64,000 nucleotides of DNA from Hyphomicrobiales bacterium (GTDB lineage: Bacteria > Pseudomonadota > Alphaproteobacteria > Rhizobiales > Rhizobiaceae). A program made the translations under genes and the position numbers. The notes beneath the pieces are model-generated. The model searched no databases. It was not told the origin of the DNA and saw nothing but the letters and a program-made list of their open reading frames with translations. Positions 52,595 through 62,641 of this stretch are shown here, in pieces; the stretch's first letter is position 1; every line of letters starts with the position of its first letter. The DNA is taken from assembly GCA_900473185.1 (NCBI GenBank), contig UCKU01000013.1, positions 350,396-414,395 on the forward strand, in the 5' to 3' direction.

Positions 52595-53848
52595 TCAGCC
52601 CTGTCGCTTCACCTTCTTGTAGGCAGCGATGAGATTGGGGATCTGATACGGCCATGCAAGGCTGCTTGCGACACGCTTCCGGCCGATGGCGCCCATCCGC
52701 GCACGCTCTTCCGGATTTTCGAGGAGGGCTACGATTTTCTCGGCGAAATCCTTCGCATCGTTCGCCTTCGCGTAAAGCGAGGCTTCCTCGGCGCTGCGCC
52801 TGCCTTCGGTGACGTCAAACTGAACGATCGGCTTGCCGAGTGCCATGTACTCGATGATCTTGTTCATCGTCGACTTGTCGTTCATCGGGTTGACGCGATC
52901 AGGATTGACGCAGACGTCAGACGTCGACAGTACCTCGAGGAGATCATGGTCCGAGACGCGTCCTGTGAAGGTCACGCACTCCGAAAGGCCCATTTTTTCC
53001 GCATCGGCAGCTAGGCCCTTGGCACTTGGGCCGCCCCCGACCAGAACGAATTGGATGTCATCGCGACCCATCTGGTTCTTGATATAGGCCACGGCATCAA
53101 GAAGGATATCGACGCCTTCCTGAGCGCCCATCACGCCTACATATCCAACGAGGTACTTTCGGCCCTTCTTGAGTGCTTCATTGGGCTGTACTGCAACGAA
53201 ACGCGAGAGATCCGGTCCGCTTCTGACAACGTAGATATCGTCGGCTTTCTTGCCGCCGCGCACCTGGGCGATTTCGCGATAGCTTTCATTTGTCGAGATG
53301 ACGACGCGTGCACTCTTGAAGGTGATCCATTCGAAGCAGCACATCAGTCTCCAGAAGAAACCGCGCTTTTCATACTTGGCTTCGTAGAGCTCGGGATTGA
53401 TGTCATGATGATCGAAGATATACGGAACACCGAAGAGCCGGAACTGCCACGCGACCAGGAAAATCAGGTCAGGCGGGTTGCAGCCGTGAACTGTGTCGAA
53501 GCCGTGACGGAAGAAAATCTTCCAGGCAAGGACGGTTTCCCAAAACAGCGCGACGCCGTATTCCAGCAGGTAGCCTAGCGCCCCGCTCGCATCGAGCGGC
53601 AGGGGATGCCGGTAAACATGGATCCCCTCGATGCATTCGTAGCGTTCGGTGAAGCCTTTTCCAGTCGGGCAGATGACGCAAACTTGTGCACCAGCGGCGG
53701 TCAAGGTCCGGGCTTCCTGCCAGACGCGACGGTCGAAGGGAACCGGCAGGTTCTCGACGACGATCAGCACTTTTCGCCCCTTGAGGGGCAAGGCACTGAG
53801 ATCTGTCGCATCATCCGGGGCCATATCGATTGTTTCTTGAATTGCCAT
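52595..53848 (-). CDS. Family 4 glycosyltransferase
   Basis: This 417-residue GT-B transferase shows VLIVVENLPVPFDRRVWQEA, HGCNPPDLIFLVAWQFRLFG, YVGVMGAQEGVDILLDAVAY and the C-terminal EX7E-type region (NKSTMNKIIEYMALGKPIV-like, residues DKSTMNKIIEYMALGKP). The ATG at 53848 is chosen over a TTG nine codons upstream. It is separated from the sugar dehydrogenase gene by a hairpin. It probably adds a sugar of the repeat unit. Confidence 0.9.
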   Translation of the reverse strand: MAIQETIDMAPDDATDLSALPLKGRKVLIVVENLPVPFDRRVWQEARTLTAAGAQVCVICPTGKGFTERYECIEGIHVYRHPLPLDASGALGYLLEYGVALFWETVLAWKIFFRHGFDTVHGCNPPDLIFLVAWQFRLFGVPYIFDHHDINPELYEAKYEKRGFFWRLMCCFEWITFKSARVVISTNESYREIAQVRGGKKADDIYVVRSGPDLSRFVAVQPNEALKKGRKYLVGYVGVMGAQEGVDILLDAVAYIKNQMGRDDIQFVLVGGGPSAKGLAADAEKMGLSECVTFTGRVSDHDLLEVLSTSDVCVNPDRVNPMNDKSTMNKIIEYMALGKPIVQFDVTEGRRSAEEASLYAKANDAKDFAEKIVALLENPEERARMGAIGRKRVASSLAWPYQIPNLIAAYKKVKRQG

Positions 53849-53879
53849 CGATTGCCTACTCTCGGTAATTCTCAAAGAA

Positions 53880-53899
53880 TCGGCCTCCGGAGAGGCCGA
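53880..53899 (-). terminator. Hairpin between dehydrogenase and glycosyltransferase genes
   Basis: A perfect 8-bp stem (TCGGCCTC and GAGGCCGA) with a 4-base loop is followed on the minus strand by TTCTTTGAG. It lies 17 bases after the stop of the dehydrogenase gene. It may be a terminator or a partial attenuator. Confidence 0.55.
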
Positions 53900-53916
53900 C
53901 GGCGTGTCTTTGCTTC

Positions 53917-55182
53917 TTAGTGCAAAGTATTTGTGTCAACCGTCTTTGCAGCTTTCACATCTATCTTTGCCAAACTTCCGTTTGTGTCGATCACCAGATC
54001 GTATTTGGTGCTTTCGGCCTCTTCCTTGGAAACCATGATTTCCGAGATGGATGGAAGGTGCGAGAAGGCATAACCCATATTCTGCCCGAGCAACTGCGTT
54101 GGCTTGACGGCCGGATCGTAGATGCTGAGCTTGTAGCCTGACGTGATCAGCTTATGTGCCAGGTTAAGCTGGGGGCTTTCACGCAGGTCATCGCTTTCTG
54201 CCTTGAACGCGAGCCCAAGCATGAGGATGTTTGCCTTCGGCGCGACATCGCGCGTAACGTAGTCGAAGATGAAGCGTTTATGCGCCTCGTTGGAACGCAG
54301 CAGTGAATCGACCAGGTGGTTGAAAGCGCCGACTTCCTCGGAGATGTGGGCCAGTGCCCTGACATCCTTCGGGAGGCAGGAGCCGCCGAAGGGGCCACCG
54401 GGGCGCATGTAATAAGGCGAGATATTCAGCTTGGTATCCGAGATGAAGATCTTGTGTACCGTCTGAGGGTCGATATCGAGTTGCACGCAGACGCGGCCGA
54501 TTTCGTTGGCGAACGCGACCTTGACCGCGTGCCAGGTGTTGTCGACGAATTTGGTGAACTCGGCTTCGCGGTAGCCGGTGACGAACATCGACGCACTGAT
54601 ATTCTTGTAAAGTTCAGTCATGCGCTCGGAGGGCTGGCCGTTCTGAGTGCCAACGACGATCTTTGGCGGATTGAAGTAATCCTTGATGGCGACCGACTCG
54701 CGGAGAAATTCAGGGTTGTAGACGATTTCAACAGACTTCGCGAAATCCTTGCCAAGATGGGCCTTGAAGATCGGTGCAATCAGTCCGTCGATCGAACCCG
54801 GCCGGATCGTGCTGCGGAAAACGACGGTCAACGGCTTCTCACGACCGACGTTCACGCCCAGAGCAATCTGACGCGAGACTTCGGCAATGAATGTCATGTT
54901 ATGCGAGCCGTCGGCTGCACTCGGCGTGCCAACGCAGACGATGGCCAGATCACATTCCGAAAGCAATGTGCCGACTTTGGAGACGACAGTCAGGCGATTG
55001 TCAGCCAGACCCGATGCCAGGAGGTCGTCAAGCCCTGGCTCATAGATTGGCGAATGACCGGAGAGAATGAGTTTTACCTTGTCTTCGTGAGGTTCCACGC
55101 CGACGATGGAATGACCTTCTTTGAGCAGGCATCCGGCACCTGTGAGACCGACATAGCCAAGGCCAAAGATTGCAATTTTCAT
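53917..55182 (-). CDS. Nucleotide-sugar dehydrogenase, GDP-mannose 6-dehydrogenase (AlgD) type
   Basis: This NAD-dependent four-electron oxidase makes a nucleotide uronate; 421 residues. It shows KIAIFGLGYVGLTGAGCL, PEFLRESVAIKDY, NTWHAVKVAFANEIGRV, and the catalytic cysteine in PFGGSCLPKDVRAL. The NTWHAVKVAFANEIG segment resembles AlgD (GDP-mannuronate forming) rather than UDP-glucose dehydrogenases. AGGAG stands seven bases before the ATG at 55182; a GTG at 55188 is less well placed. It probably supplies mannuronate for the polymer that the AlgL-like enzyme degrades. Confidence 0.85.
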   Translation of the reverse strand: MKIAIFGLGYVGLTGAGCLLKEGHSIVGVEPHEDKVKLILSGHSPIYEPGLDDLLASGLADNRLTVVSKVGTLLSECDLAIVCVGTPSAADGSHNMTFIAEVSRQIALGVNVGREKPLTVVFRSTIRPGSIDGLIAPIFKAHLGKDFAKSVEIVYNPEFLRESVAIKDYFNPPKIVVGTQNGQPSERMTELYKNISASMFVTGYREAEFTKFVDNTWHAVKVAFANEIGRVCVQLDIDPQTVHKIFISDTKLNISPYYMRPGGPFGGSCLPKDVRALAHISEEVGAFNHLVDSLLRSNEAHKRFIFDYVTRDVAPKANILMLGLAFKAESDDLRESPQLNLAHKLITSGYKLSIYDPAVKPTQLLGQNMGYAFSHLPSISEIMVSKEEAESTKYDLVIDTNGSLAKIDVKAAKTVDTNTLH

Positions 55183-55764
55183 TCGCACGCTCCTGGGGTT
55201 TGTGACTGTGCGGAGATAGTCGAAAATTTACATCGATTACGCAACCGCAAAAAAATGAACGTTTCGCCGATGATCAATTTCGTTCACATTTGTATAGTGC
55301 ATATGACATTTTCGAAATAGCCATTCTGGGGATTTTTTCGAAAACGGGCAGGCGAAGCTTCGAGGGTCAGCGACATCGAATTGTTTTTAAACGGTTTTTT
55401 CAGCTTTCTCTTTGCCTCCGTTGTGCTCGCAGGGCATGGCAGCACATTTCTTGGCTGGTCGCTGCAGCAGCGGCGATCTAGTCAACGAAAAATTGTGCAA
55501 TGCAGCATGCACGTTGTATTTGGGGGCTCGAAAGGTCGCGATTGATCCATGAATTTGAGAAATTTGGTGCCAGCTGTGATTCAAAAACGACAAGCCCACC
55601 GTTCCTTCAAAGGGTGGTCAGATGGTCTGAACTGACTGTTCCCTGGGTCGCCAAAACGATGTTCGCAGGGTTTGAAGCCGATGGTGTCATCAAATTCAGA
55701 TGCAGAATACCGGCGTTCAAAGGGCGCCACCTGGGGTGATGCCATCTGAACGCTGGAATTCTCT
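55183..55764. other. Gene-free interval
   Basis: These 582 bp between two minus-strand genes show no credible gene. A 79-codon plus-strand frame near 55500 has no recognisable product. The first part presumably has the promoter of the dehydrogenase gene. Confidence 0.45.
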
Positions 55765-56655
55765 CTAGTAGCGATTTGAATAGAAAGCGCCGGCGGCCAG
55801 CAGCTTCAGAGCGCGGGTGACGTTTTGCGGACCTGCGTTCGCCGACAGGCTCTTCCATGCATGCTTAAAGCCCATGCTAGGAGAGCCGATCGTGCGAACT
55901 GCAATTTCAGCCATCTTCATCTCATGGGCGGCGATGATGATATTTCTCTGCCGCTGATTGCTGACGCTCGCCAATATTTTGTCGCGCATCATGTTGTGGC
56001 CGAGAATGAGCTTGTCGATATTGCGGGAGAGCTTGTCATTCCCGTCATAGCTATAGCGGACCATTATTTCGCTGGTGCTCAGGAGGGAAGAAATTTGTGA
56101 CAGACGGAACCACAGGTCCCAGTCCTCGCAATTCGGCAGGCTCTCGTCGAATCCGCCAATATCCATGAAACTGCTTTTGCGGATAAGCGCAACAGAAGCC
56201 GAGCCGAAGATATTTCCCTGGCTCAGATGTTCGAGCGTGATCACCCGCGGCGGCACGCGCGAAACGCTTGGCCTATCGATGTAGTCGTATTTCATGCCGC
56301 AGCCGGCTGCAGGGCATTTTTCATCGTCCGACAGGAGCTTCAACTGCAGCTCCATTTTTTCGGGAAGCCACTCATCGTCGGAATCAAGCAGAGCAAGCAT
56401 GTCGCCCGCCGCCGCGCGGCAGCCTTCATTTCTTGCACCAGAGGCGCCCCGGCTTTTGCTCAGGAAAATTGGTTTAATAATTGGATGCTCTTCGGCAAGC
56501 TGGCTGATTACCGCCGGAGTAGAATCTGTCGAGCCGTCATCAACGATGACTATCTCTTGTGGAACTACCGTTTGAGCTAAAATACTGTTTACGGCTCGGA
56601 TGATCTCGGTAGGCCGATTCTTAACAGGTATTACTGCTGATACAGCGTAAGCCAT
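55765..56655 (-). CDS. Family 2 glycosyltransferase
   Basis: This 296-residue transferase has YAVSAVIPVKNRPTEIIRAV, VDDGSTDSTPAVI and ALLDSDDEWLPEKMELQL (DxD), and acceptor-side NCEDWDLWFRLSQI. The ATG at 56655 follows AGGA; the frame to 56730 is not used. It lies alone between two gene-poor intervals. Confidence 0.9.
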   Translation of the reverse strand: MAYAVSAVIPVKNRPTEIIRAVNSILAQTVVPQEIVIVDDGSTDSTPAVISQLAEEHPIIKPIFLSKSRGASGARNEGCRAAAGDMLALLDSDDEWLPEKMELQLKLLSDDEKCPAAGCGMKYDYIDRPSVSRVPPRVITLEHLSQGNIFGSASVALIRKSSFMDIGGFDESLPNCEDWDLWFRLSQISSLLSTSEIMVRYSYDGNDKLSRNIDKLILGHNMMRDKILASVSNQRQRNIIIAAHEMKMAEIAVRTIGSPSMGFKHAWKSLSANAGPQNVTRALKLLAAGAFYSNRY

Positions 56656-57945
56656 TAGAATTCCTCGCGAATGAATCCCTACGCCCCGTTCAGGCCTAGA
56701 ATGGATATTAATATTCCCTGGCGATTGCAACGCCTAAATCTCTGTGGAAATTGGCGACATTGCGGCCTGACTTTGACCTTCATCAAGAAATAATGGCGTG
56801 CCAAATGGATCCTCAGGGCGAGCATTGGCTCGATTAGTGAAGTGAAAACAAATGGCTAAGGTTTCACGTGATGCACGTCGAGGTCTTATTTATAAGTGAA
56901 TGAATGTGTTCAGCCGGCCTGGATGGGAACTGCCTTAACGCGGTTCACCGATGGTTTCCACAGGCGATGATCGATCGGTATCTTCGGAATTGAGCCGTAG
57001 GCCCGACAAGCCAGGTGCCCCAGGGCCTGGATATTATACTGCGCACCAAGGCTCAAAGGGCGCTCTGTGGACACTCGTGACAACGTCTTTGAATATGGTC
57101 GTGCTAGCTCGTCGCTCAGGGCTGTTCACGGATTCGCGGATGCGGCCCGCCATAGAACGCGCTAGCCAGCGCGGTCTTGTGACATTCGCCGAAGACGGAA
57201 GCGCTTGGGCCATTATGAAATCCTCGCGCTCACGCGTTTCGGCCGCCGGATTTGCGCAATGGCGCCGGTCATCGCACCCCCCTCTGTCTCGCCGCCCGGC
57301 ATGCTCGCCGTAGCTCGGCAATGGCTTTCCGGTGTCAGGTTTCGCAAGGTCTAGTCCGGGGCTGCGAGCCAGTCACCAGAGCCTATGAGCGGTTGCCTAT
57401 GCTTTTTGCGTAGTGCGGGCCTACAAGTGATGGAGGTAGTTTGCATCGTGAAAGTTGATGGTTTTTCGCTCGAGGCCCGTCACATCTCAGCACCAGATCT
57501 CCTGACTTGTTTCTGACCTGAACATTGGTCGTTCCAACTAGAATATCGGCGGCTCAAGACGAATAAATGAAGTCGATTGAGCTCTCAGTCACCATTCCCC
57601 GCGATAGATAGAATGAAACGTGTCTGCAGAACGCTCTCTGGCATTGAAAGTCCGCCGGCAGCGTTGGTTTCTCGGCTGCGCTATCCCGCCTAATTGCGTC
57701 CCTCAATATCGCTATTCTTGTAATTCCCTCTGTCGGTTATTTTAACGTGCAATAGTTGCGATGCTCCGCTGTTGAGTGAGAGTACACTTTAAGCGAGTGA
57801 TCTCGAATTAAGTATATTTTTATCAGCCCAATTTTGTTCTCAACTTCAGGGTTTACAATATATTAATTCTTTAATAGTCAAGGGAACGAAAGCCGAGAGC
57901 GCTTCACTATAAATATCTTACTTGTGTTTCAAAGGGAGAATCGAA
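56656..57945. other. Long gene-poor interval
   Basis: 1.29 kb without a convincing gene. Open frames of 120 and 95 codons overlap on opposite strands near 57000-57320, but neither is recognisable or has a good ribosome site. The last 150 bp are AT-rich and probably contain the promoter of the RTX gene. The interval could be a decayed insertion. Confidence 0.45.
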
Positions 57946-58800
57946 ATGGCTAACGTTCTGGGTACCAATTCAGACGACACTCTCAAGGGTACGGCTGGAA
58001 ATGATGAGATTCGTGGGCGCGACGGTAACGACACAATCTATTCTGGTAACGGTGACGACAAAATACTCGGCGGCAACGGCAACGATCTGATCGGCAGCGG
58101 CACCGGAAAAGATGCAATCTACGGTGATGCTGGCGACGACGTAATCAACTCGCGTGAAGGCGACGACTTCGTCTTCGGTGGTGCGGGTAATGACATCATT
58201 GCCTCTGGCGACGGTAGCGACCATGTTTGGGGTGGCGAAGGCAACGACGCGATCTACGGCGGCGCAGGCGACGATTTTCTGGGCGGTGGTGTTGGCAACG
58301 ACATCGTGCGCGGCGGTACCGGCGCCGATTTCATCACCGGCGATGCTGGCGATGACCGTGTTTACGGCGACGAAGGCAACGACATCGTTCACGGCAACGA
58401 AGGCAATGACCGCGTATACGGCGGCGTCGGCAACGATAAGGTGCTCGGCGACGACGGTAACGATTTCGTCTTTGGCGATGACGGCGATGACGATGTCTAT
58501 GGTGGTGCTGGCGACGACTTCCTTTATGGCGGCGCAGGCAACGATTACCTGGTAGGTGGCACCGGTAAGGACACTTTCGTTTTTGAAAGCGGTTCGGATT
58601 ACATTGCCGACTTCACCATCGGCCAGGACAAGCTGAAGTTCGGCGCTGCTGGTGTAAGCCAGTACAAGTTCGCCGACATCATCTCGCATGCTGCTCAGGA
58701 CGGCGCCAATACCGTCATCACGCTTGATGCGAACCATATCGTGACACTGCAGAACGTTAATGTAGCGGATCTCCACGCTTCCGACTTCCTCTTTGCATAA
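57946..58800 (+). CDS. RTX calcium-binding repeat protein, type I secreted
   Basis: This 284-residue, strongly acidic protein is almost wholly made of GGxGxDxUx nonapeptide repeats (about residues 8-215, for example GGEGNDAIYGGAGDDFLGGG). A C-terminal region (DTFVFESGSDYIADFTIGQD) ends in the hydrophobic DFLFA, typical for type I secretion signals. There is no N-terminal signal peptide. GGGAG precedes the ATG at 57946. It has no enzymatic domain, so it is probably a calcium-dependent surface or matrix protein exported by the PrsDE-like system. Confidence 0.88.
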   Translation: MANVLGTNSDDTLKGTAGNDEIRGRDGNDTIYSGNGDDKILGGNGNDLIGSGTGKDAIYGDAGDDVINSREGDDFVFGGAGNDIIASGDGSDHVWGGEGNDAIYGGAGDDFLGGGVGNDIVRGGTGADFITGDAGDDRVYGDEGNDIVHGNEGNDRVYGGVGNDKVLGDDGNDFVFGDDGDDDVYGGAGDDFLYGGAGNDYLVGGTGKDTFVFESGSDYIADFTIGQDKLKFGAAGVSQYKFADIISHAAQDGANTVITLDANHIVTLQNVNVADLHASDFLFA

Positions 58801-59350
58801 TCGAGAGCCGGAAGGTCATAACCAATTCGGTCTGGCGTGCGAGAAGGCATGACAGGCGGGTTGGGGATTTACTAGAGAGTTCAGGGCGGCAGTATCGATG
58901 GATATTGCCGCCTTAATTGTGGGCATCGAGCGTTCCGGCGGTGGCGATTCTCCTGCCCGATGGCAGATGCTGGCGGCATTTCGAGTGCCTAGCCACGAAA
59001 TAGCCTGGATAATCTGCCCAAATTGCTTGCTGGAAAATCAGGACGATGATTGTCGCGTGTCCGCCGGCACGATGCCTGAAAATTCTGGATCAAGGGACAT
59101 GCCGGGTTGCTTATTTTACGCGCGCCGTCATCCGACGCTTGATGGTGCATTGCGAAAAAATGAGGATTGAAGATATATAGGACCTTGAATGTTGACGGCG
59201 ACAGGCCGAGCACGCTTCTTCCGGAGAAGGCTATATTGCTGAAACAATGTGCCAGTTCGACATACGACCATACTCGATTCGTTTTTGTTGATACGAAAGA
59301 GCATATCAATTACGTCCTTCTAGTTAAGTTAGGTCAATTGGAAGCGATAT
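58801..59350. other. Gene-free interval
   Basis: These 550 bp contain short frames (90 and 64 codons) without recognisable products. The part just before 59351 is AT-rich and probably the promoter of the polymerase gene. Confidence 0.45.
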
Positions 59351-60547
59351 ATGGCGTTTAGAGCGATCTTCGTCTTTTCTCTTGTGTTGCTGGTATTTAA
59401 TATCGGTGCAGCCCTGCATCTTGCCGGTAGCAACGCTATTGAGAAGTCTTTCTTTATACTTGCTGCTTTCGCGATCTTGTTTCGCGGTCGCCCCGACAGA
59501 ACGATATTGGCGCTTCTTTTTGCAGAGTTGTTTCTTGTAATTATTCTGGGCGCATCGACGCCCTATAACGGCTTCAGTTGGTCCGTTTTATTTCTTTCTT
59601 TGAACCAGATCATTGTTCTATTCGCTTTGCTGGCGGGAAAGACCAGCTATCGAGATCAGCAACTCATCTGGAAAGTAACCGCGTTCCTGCCATTGGTATG
59701 CGTGGTCCTCGGCTTTGCATATCAAGCCGTAGGAATCAAACCCATGATCGCCACCGAATTTGCAACCGGTGTCCCGCGCTATCTGGGCTCGTTGTCGGCG
59801 GCTGCATTCACATCAGCGTTGGGAATGTGCGGCGTATTTGCCGGTGTGCAGCTGGTGCTTGGCGGTCAAAAGAAATACGCGGCGCTCGTGCTCATCAGTC
59901 TGCTGGTTCTCGTTGCTGCTGGAGGCAGAGCGACCCTGGCGGTTTGTGTTGTGGTGACAGGTGCTTCGGTGCTCGTTCAACGCGGTGTAACCATCACGAC
60001 CAAGATTTCGCTGGTGGTGATGGGCCTGGTTGGCGGTCTGGCGATCGTGGCGGTGTTCTGGGACAATTTTGCGACGCGTTTTCTGCAGAGTGGCGACAGC
60101 GGCCGCGGCATCATGTGGGACTATCTGCGTACCGTCATCGACCAGTATCCCTACACGGGCATCGGCTTTGGTCATCAGTTCTATATCACGCCGCACGAAA
60201 TCGAGATTATCGTCGGTTCTACCTCAGCTCATAATGACTTCATCCGGCTCTCGGTCGAGCTCGGCAGCACGGGCATGATCATTTTCTATGTGCTGCTAAC
60301 CCTTGCTGTGCTCAAGGCCAGCTTTCGGGGTGGCCGTCCAAACGTGGTTGCTATTCTGGCCTATTCTGGCTTCTTGTTCCTGTCCAACTCAGATAATGCT
60401 CTTGCTTCGCCTCTGGAATTTCCGCTTATTTTCCTCGCGCTGCTCGCAGGGCATAAAAAGCCCGTTCCTCGAAGGGTGCGTCAAAGACAAGAATTACCGG
60501 TAATGCATCAGGTCCCGCATCAGGCTTCCGCTTCTCCAGGGGAATAA
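59351..60547 (+). CDS. O-antigen ligase/Wzy-type polymerase
   Basis: This 398-residue integral membrane protein has about ten helices. The large periplasmic loop carries GRGIMWDYLRTVIDQYPYTG and SAHNDFIRLSVELGSTGMI, the Wzy_C/RfaL signature with the conserved His-Asn pair. It probably joins repeat units into the exopolysaccharide. GGAAG precedes the ATG. Confidence 0.88.
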   Translation: MAFRAIFVFSLVLLVFNIGAALHLAGSNAIEKSFFILAAFAILFRGRPDRTILALLFAELFLVIILGASTPYNGFSWSVLFLSLNQIIVLFALLAGKTSYRDQQLIWKVTAFLPLVCVVLGFAYQAVGIKPMIATEFATGVPRYLGSLSAAAFTSALGMCGVFAGVQLVLGGQKKYAALVLISLLVLVAAGGRATLAVCVVVTGASVLVQRGVTITTKISLVVMGLVGGLAIVAVFWDNFATRFLQSGDSGRGIMWDYLRTVIDQYPYTGIGFGHQFYITPHEIEIIVGSTSAHNDFIRLSVELGSTGMIIFYVLLTLAVLKASFRGGRPNVVAILAYSGFLFLSNSDNALASPLEFPLIFLALLAGHKKPVPRRVRQRQELPVMHQVPHQASASPGE

Positions 60548-61191
60548 CAGGAAGCTGCAACTGGCTGCGATTTATCGGCAAGCACTCGGTCAAGTGCTGC
60601 TCTGTCCAGTAAGGCTCAGTGTCTGCGTTTGGTAGGCCGCTCGACGGTTCGAGATCCAATCAGTCTTCCTGTTGAGTGCTCTTGCGGCTTGAGCGCTTGG
60701 ATGCCGCATGACCTGCATGCGATTGGCCTCTATATGTTCATGCCGAAAGTCTGGAGGCGGCTGTATTGCCTCGCTAGATTGCCCCGACATTGGGTTGGCT
60801 GTTGCATGAGGTCCGGGAAAGCGAGCCTTAGGCCTGCAGTCGTGATACCACCGGGCGGTCGATTGAGCTGAAATAGTGTCTGCAGAACCTGATGGAAACC
60901 GACGATCCTGCAACGCCGCAATTCTGGTCAAGGAGATCAGGTTGGGCGTTGTCACTGGCAGCGAGTTCGGAGAGCTCCACGGAACTCTCTACCTGGCGCA
61001 TTTCTGAGCAAAGTTAGCGAGCTAGCCCGCGATGGATTGTTGAAGAGCTTTAGGGTGATCCCGCGACGGGTAAAGGTTTGACACTTTAACCCGCGCTCTA
61101 CGGCCTGCTGCGAGGTGGTGCGGTATTCGAGCACTTGGCCTGGGATGAACCAACGTCAGGCCAAGTCAGGGCAAGGGCATCTAACGGATCA
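60548..61191. other. Gene-poor interval
   Basis: These 644 bp between convergent genes hold only short unrecognised frames. No terminator with a T run is obvious. It may be a remnant of a lost gene or insertion. Confidence 0.45.
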
Positions 61192-62253
61192 TCAGCTTGT
61201 TGGAAGAGGTGAAGACGTCGCGCGGAAGAAGCGTCGGATAGGCTCGTCAAAGCAAACCGCAGCCAAGTACGCCAACATGATTGCCGTAACCATCGTTATC
61301 CCAATCATGGTGAACAAAGCTATGCCTTCCAGCTTCAGTCGGACGCATATATATGTGCTGATAAGTACAACCGGCATATGCGTAATATATAAGGGATAGG
61401 ATATCAGCCCGGAAAACTTGGCCAAGGCTTCAAATCGAGATGAAGGCTCCCTTACGGAGCCTAGCATTACAATGAGCGGGAAGACGAGTAATACGCTCAC
61501 CAGTTCAAATATGAAGTTGAACCGAGTCACAGGAAACAAAAATATTGCGAGCAAGACAACGCTCAGTAAAGCCGGTGACACGGTCGGCATGTTCCTCAAG
61601 CGACCCGCCATCATCAAGCGCCCAAGCAACACACCTCCTGAAAAAGAGAATGTTACACGAATGGCACCCTCGAAGAGTTCGCTGGAGCTATCTCCCACAT
61701 CGAAACTGCCATGATAGGTCACCATAACAATAGCGGCCACTGCCGAGGCGGCCAAAACACCTAATAATCTCGGCAGGGTGAGGTAGGTCGCGGCCAGCGC
61801 ATAAACTGCGTTGATAGCAATTTCGAAAAACAGCGACCAGGCTGGTGAATTGAACGGGAAGAGATAATCGTTACCTTCCACTCGTCCGAAGGGTGATATC
61901 AAAAAAGCGTTCAGCGAGGCAAACACAAATTCCGAAGTATTAAATTCACCCTTGGGCAACATTCTCAATATAAAAACTGCCGCGCTCAACGCCATGCCAA
62001 GTGCAAACAGAGGATATAGTCGACGTAGTCGAACTATCATAAATTGCTTGAACCCCATTCCTTGTTGCAATCTGACATCATAGGCGATTGCAATAACGAA
62101 GCCGCTCAAGGCAAAAAAGAAATCTACTCCGAGGTAACCATGCGGCGATAAAGAGCCAAGGCCGTTTTGCCAAACGATGTGAAAGAAAAGCACCGAGATC
62201 GCAACAAGGCCGCGAAGGCCATCGAGCGTCAAATAATGCTGACGAACAAGCAT
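61192..62253 (-). CDS. Membrane acyltransferase (acyltransferase 3 / OafA type)
   Basis: This 353-residue protein shows YLTLDGLRGLVAISVLFFHI (conserved histidine), DFFFALSGFVIAIAYD and MIVRLRRLYPLFALG, then FNSPAWSLFFEIAINAVYAL. AAGGA precedes the ATG. Its GC content appears lower than that of the other acyltransferases, and it lies between gene-poor stretches, so it may have been acquired separately. Confidence 0.9.
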   Translation of the reverse strand: MLVRQHYLTLDGLRGLVAISVLFFHIVWQNGLGSLSPHGYLGVDFFFALSGFVIAIAYDVRLQQGMGFKQFMIVRLRRLYPLFALGMALSAAVFILRMLPKGEFNTSEFVFASLNAFLISPFGRVEGNDYLFPFNSPAWSLFFEIAINAVYALAATYLTLPRLLGVLAASAVAAIVMVTYHGSFDVGDSSSELFEGAIRVTFSFSGGVLLGRLMMAGRLRNMPTVSPALLSVVLLAIFLFPVTRFNFIFELVSVLLVFPLIVMLGSVREPSSRFEALAKFSGLISYPLYITHMPVVLISTYICVRLKLEGIALFTMIGITMVTAIMLAYLAAVCFDEPIRRFFRATSSPLPTS

Positions 62254-62641
62254 AGTCCTTCACCCGCAATTAAGGTTACGCTATAGGAATCGATAGCATG
62301 CTGCATTAGCGAAAGGAAGCGCAACAATTGTGCGCAGCACTATTTGTTGCGGCATTCCCTAGCCAAGACATTCCCCTTGGTGCCGTCATCCGTCTCAAGG
62401 ACTGGTGGGCCGGATATAGTCTTAAGATTTTTGCAGTTATCGGCGACTGCGGCGCCTGGCGAAAATACGACTGATGGTTCGCGATGAAAAAATTGCTCTG
62501 AACATCGAAGGCCACAGGTCGTTTTCGGGTCTCGGACACTGCTGTCGCCAATGCCGTTCAAAGCTATGCGTTGTCATGCAAATGTCGAGTTTTCAGTCAT
62601 GACTGAACGACGGTGTAGCGCTAAGATCGAGATGGAATGTC
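62254..62641. other. Divergent intergenic region
   Basis: These 388 bp lie between divergent acyltransferase and SGNH hydrolase genes. No further gene or RNA is visible. Confidence 0.45.

Noticed and set aside
57034..57321. Possible transposase remnant in the gene-poor interval
   Set aside because: Neither strand gives a recognisable transposase motif and no terminal inverted repeats or target duplications were found by eye.
57970..58776. A 268-codon minus-strand frame of Val/Ala repeats
   Set aside because: It is the mirror of the RTX repeats on the plus strand, which has the secretion tail and a ribosome site.
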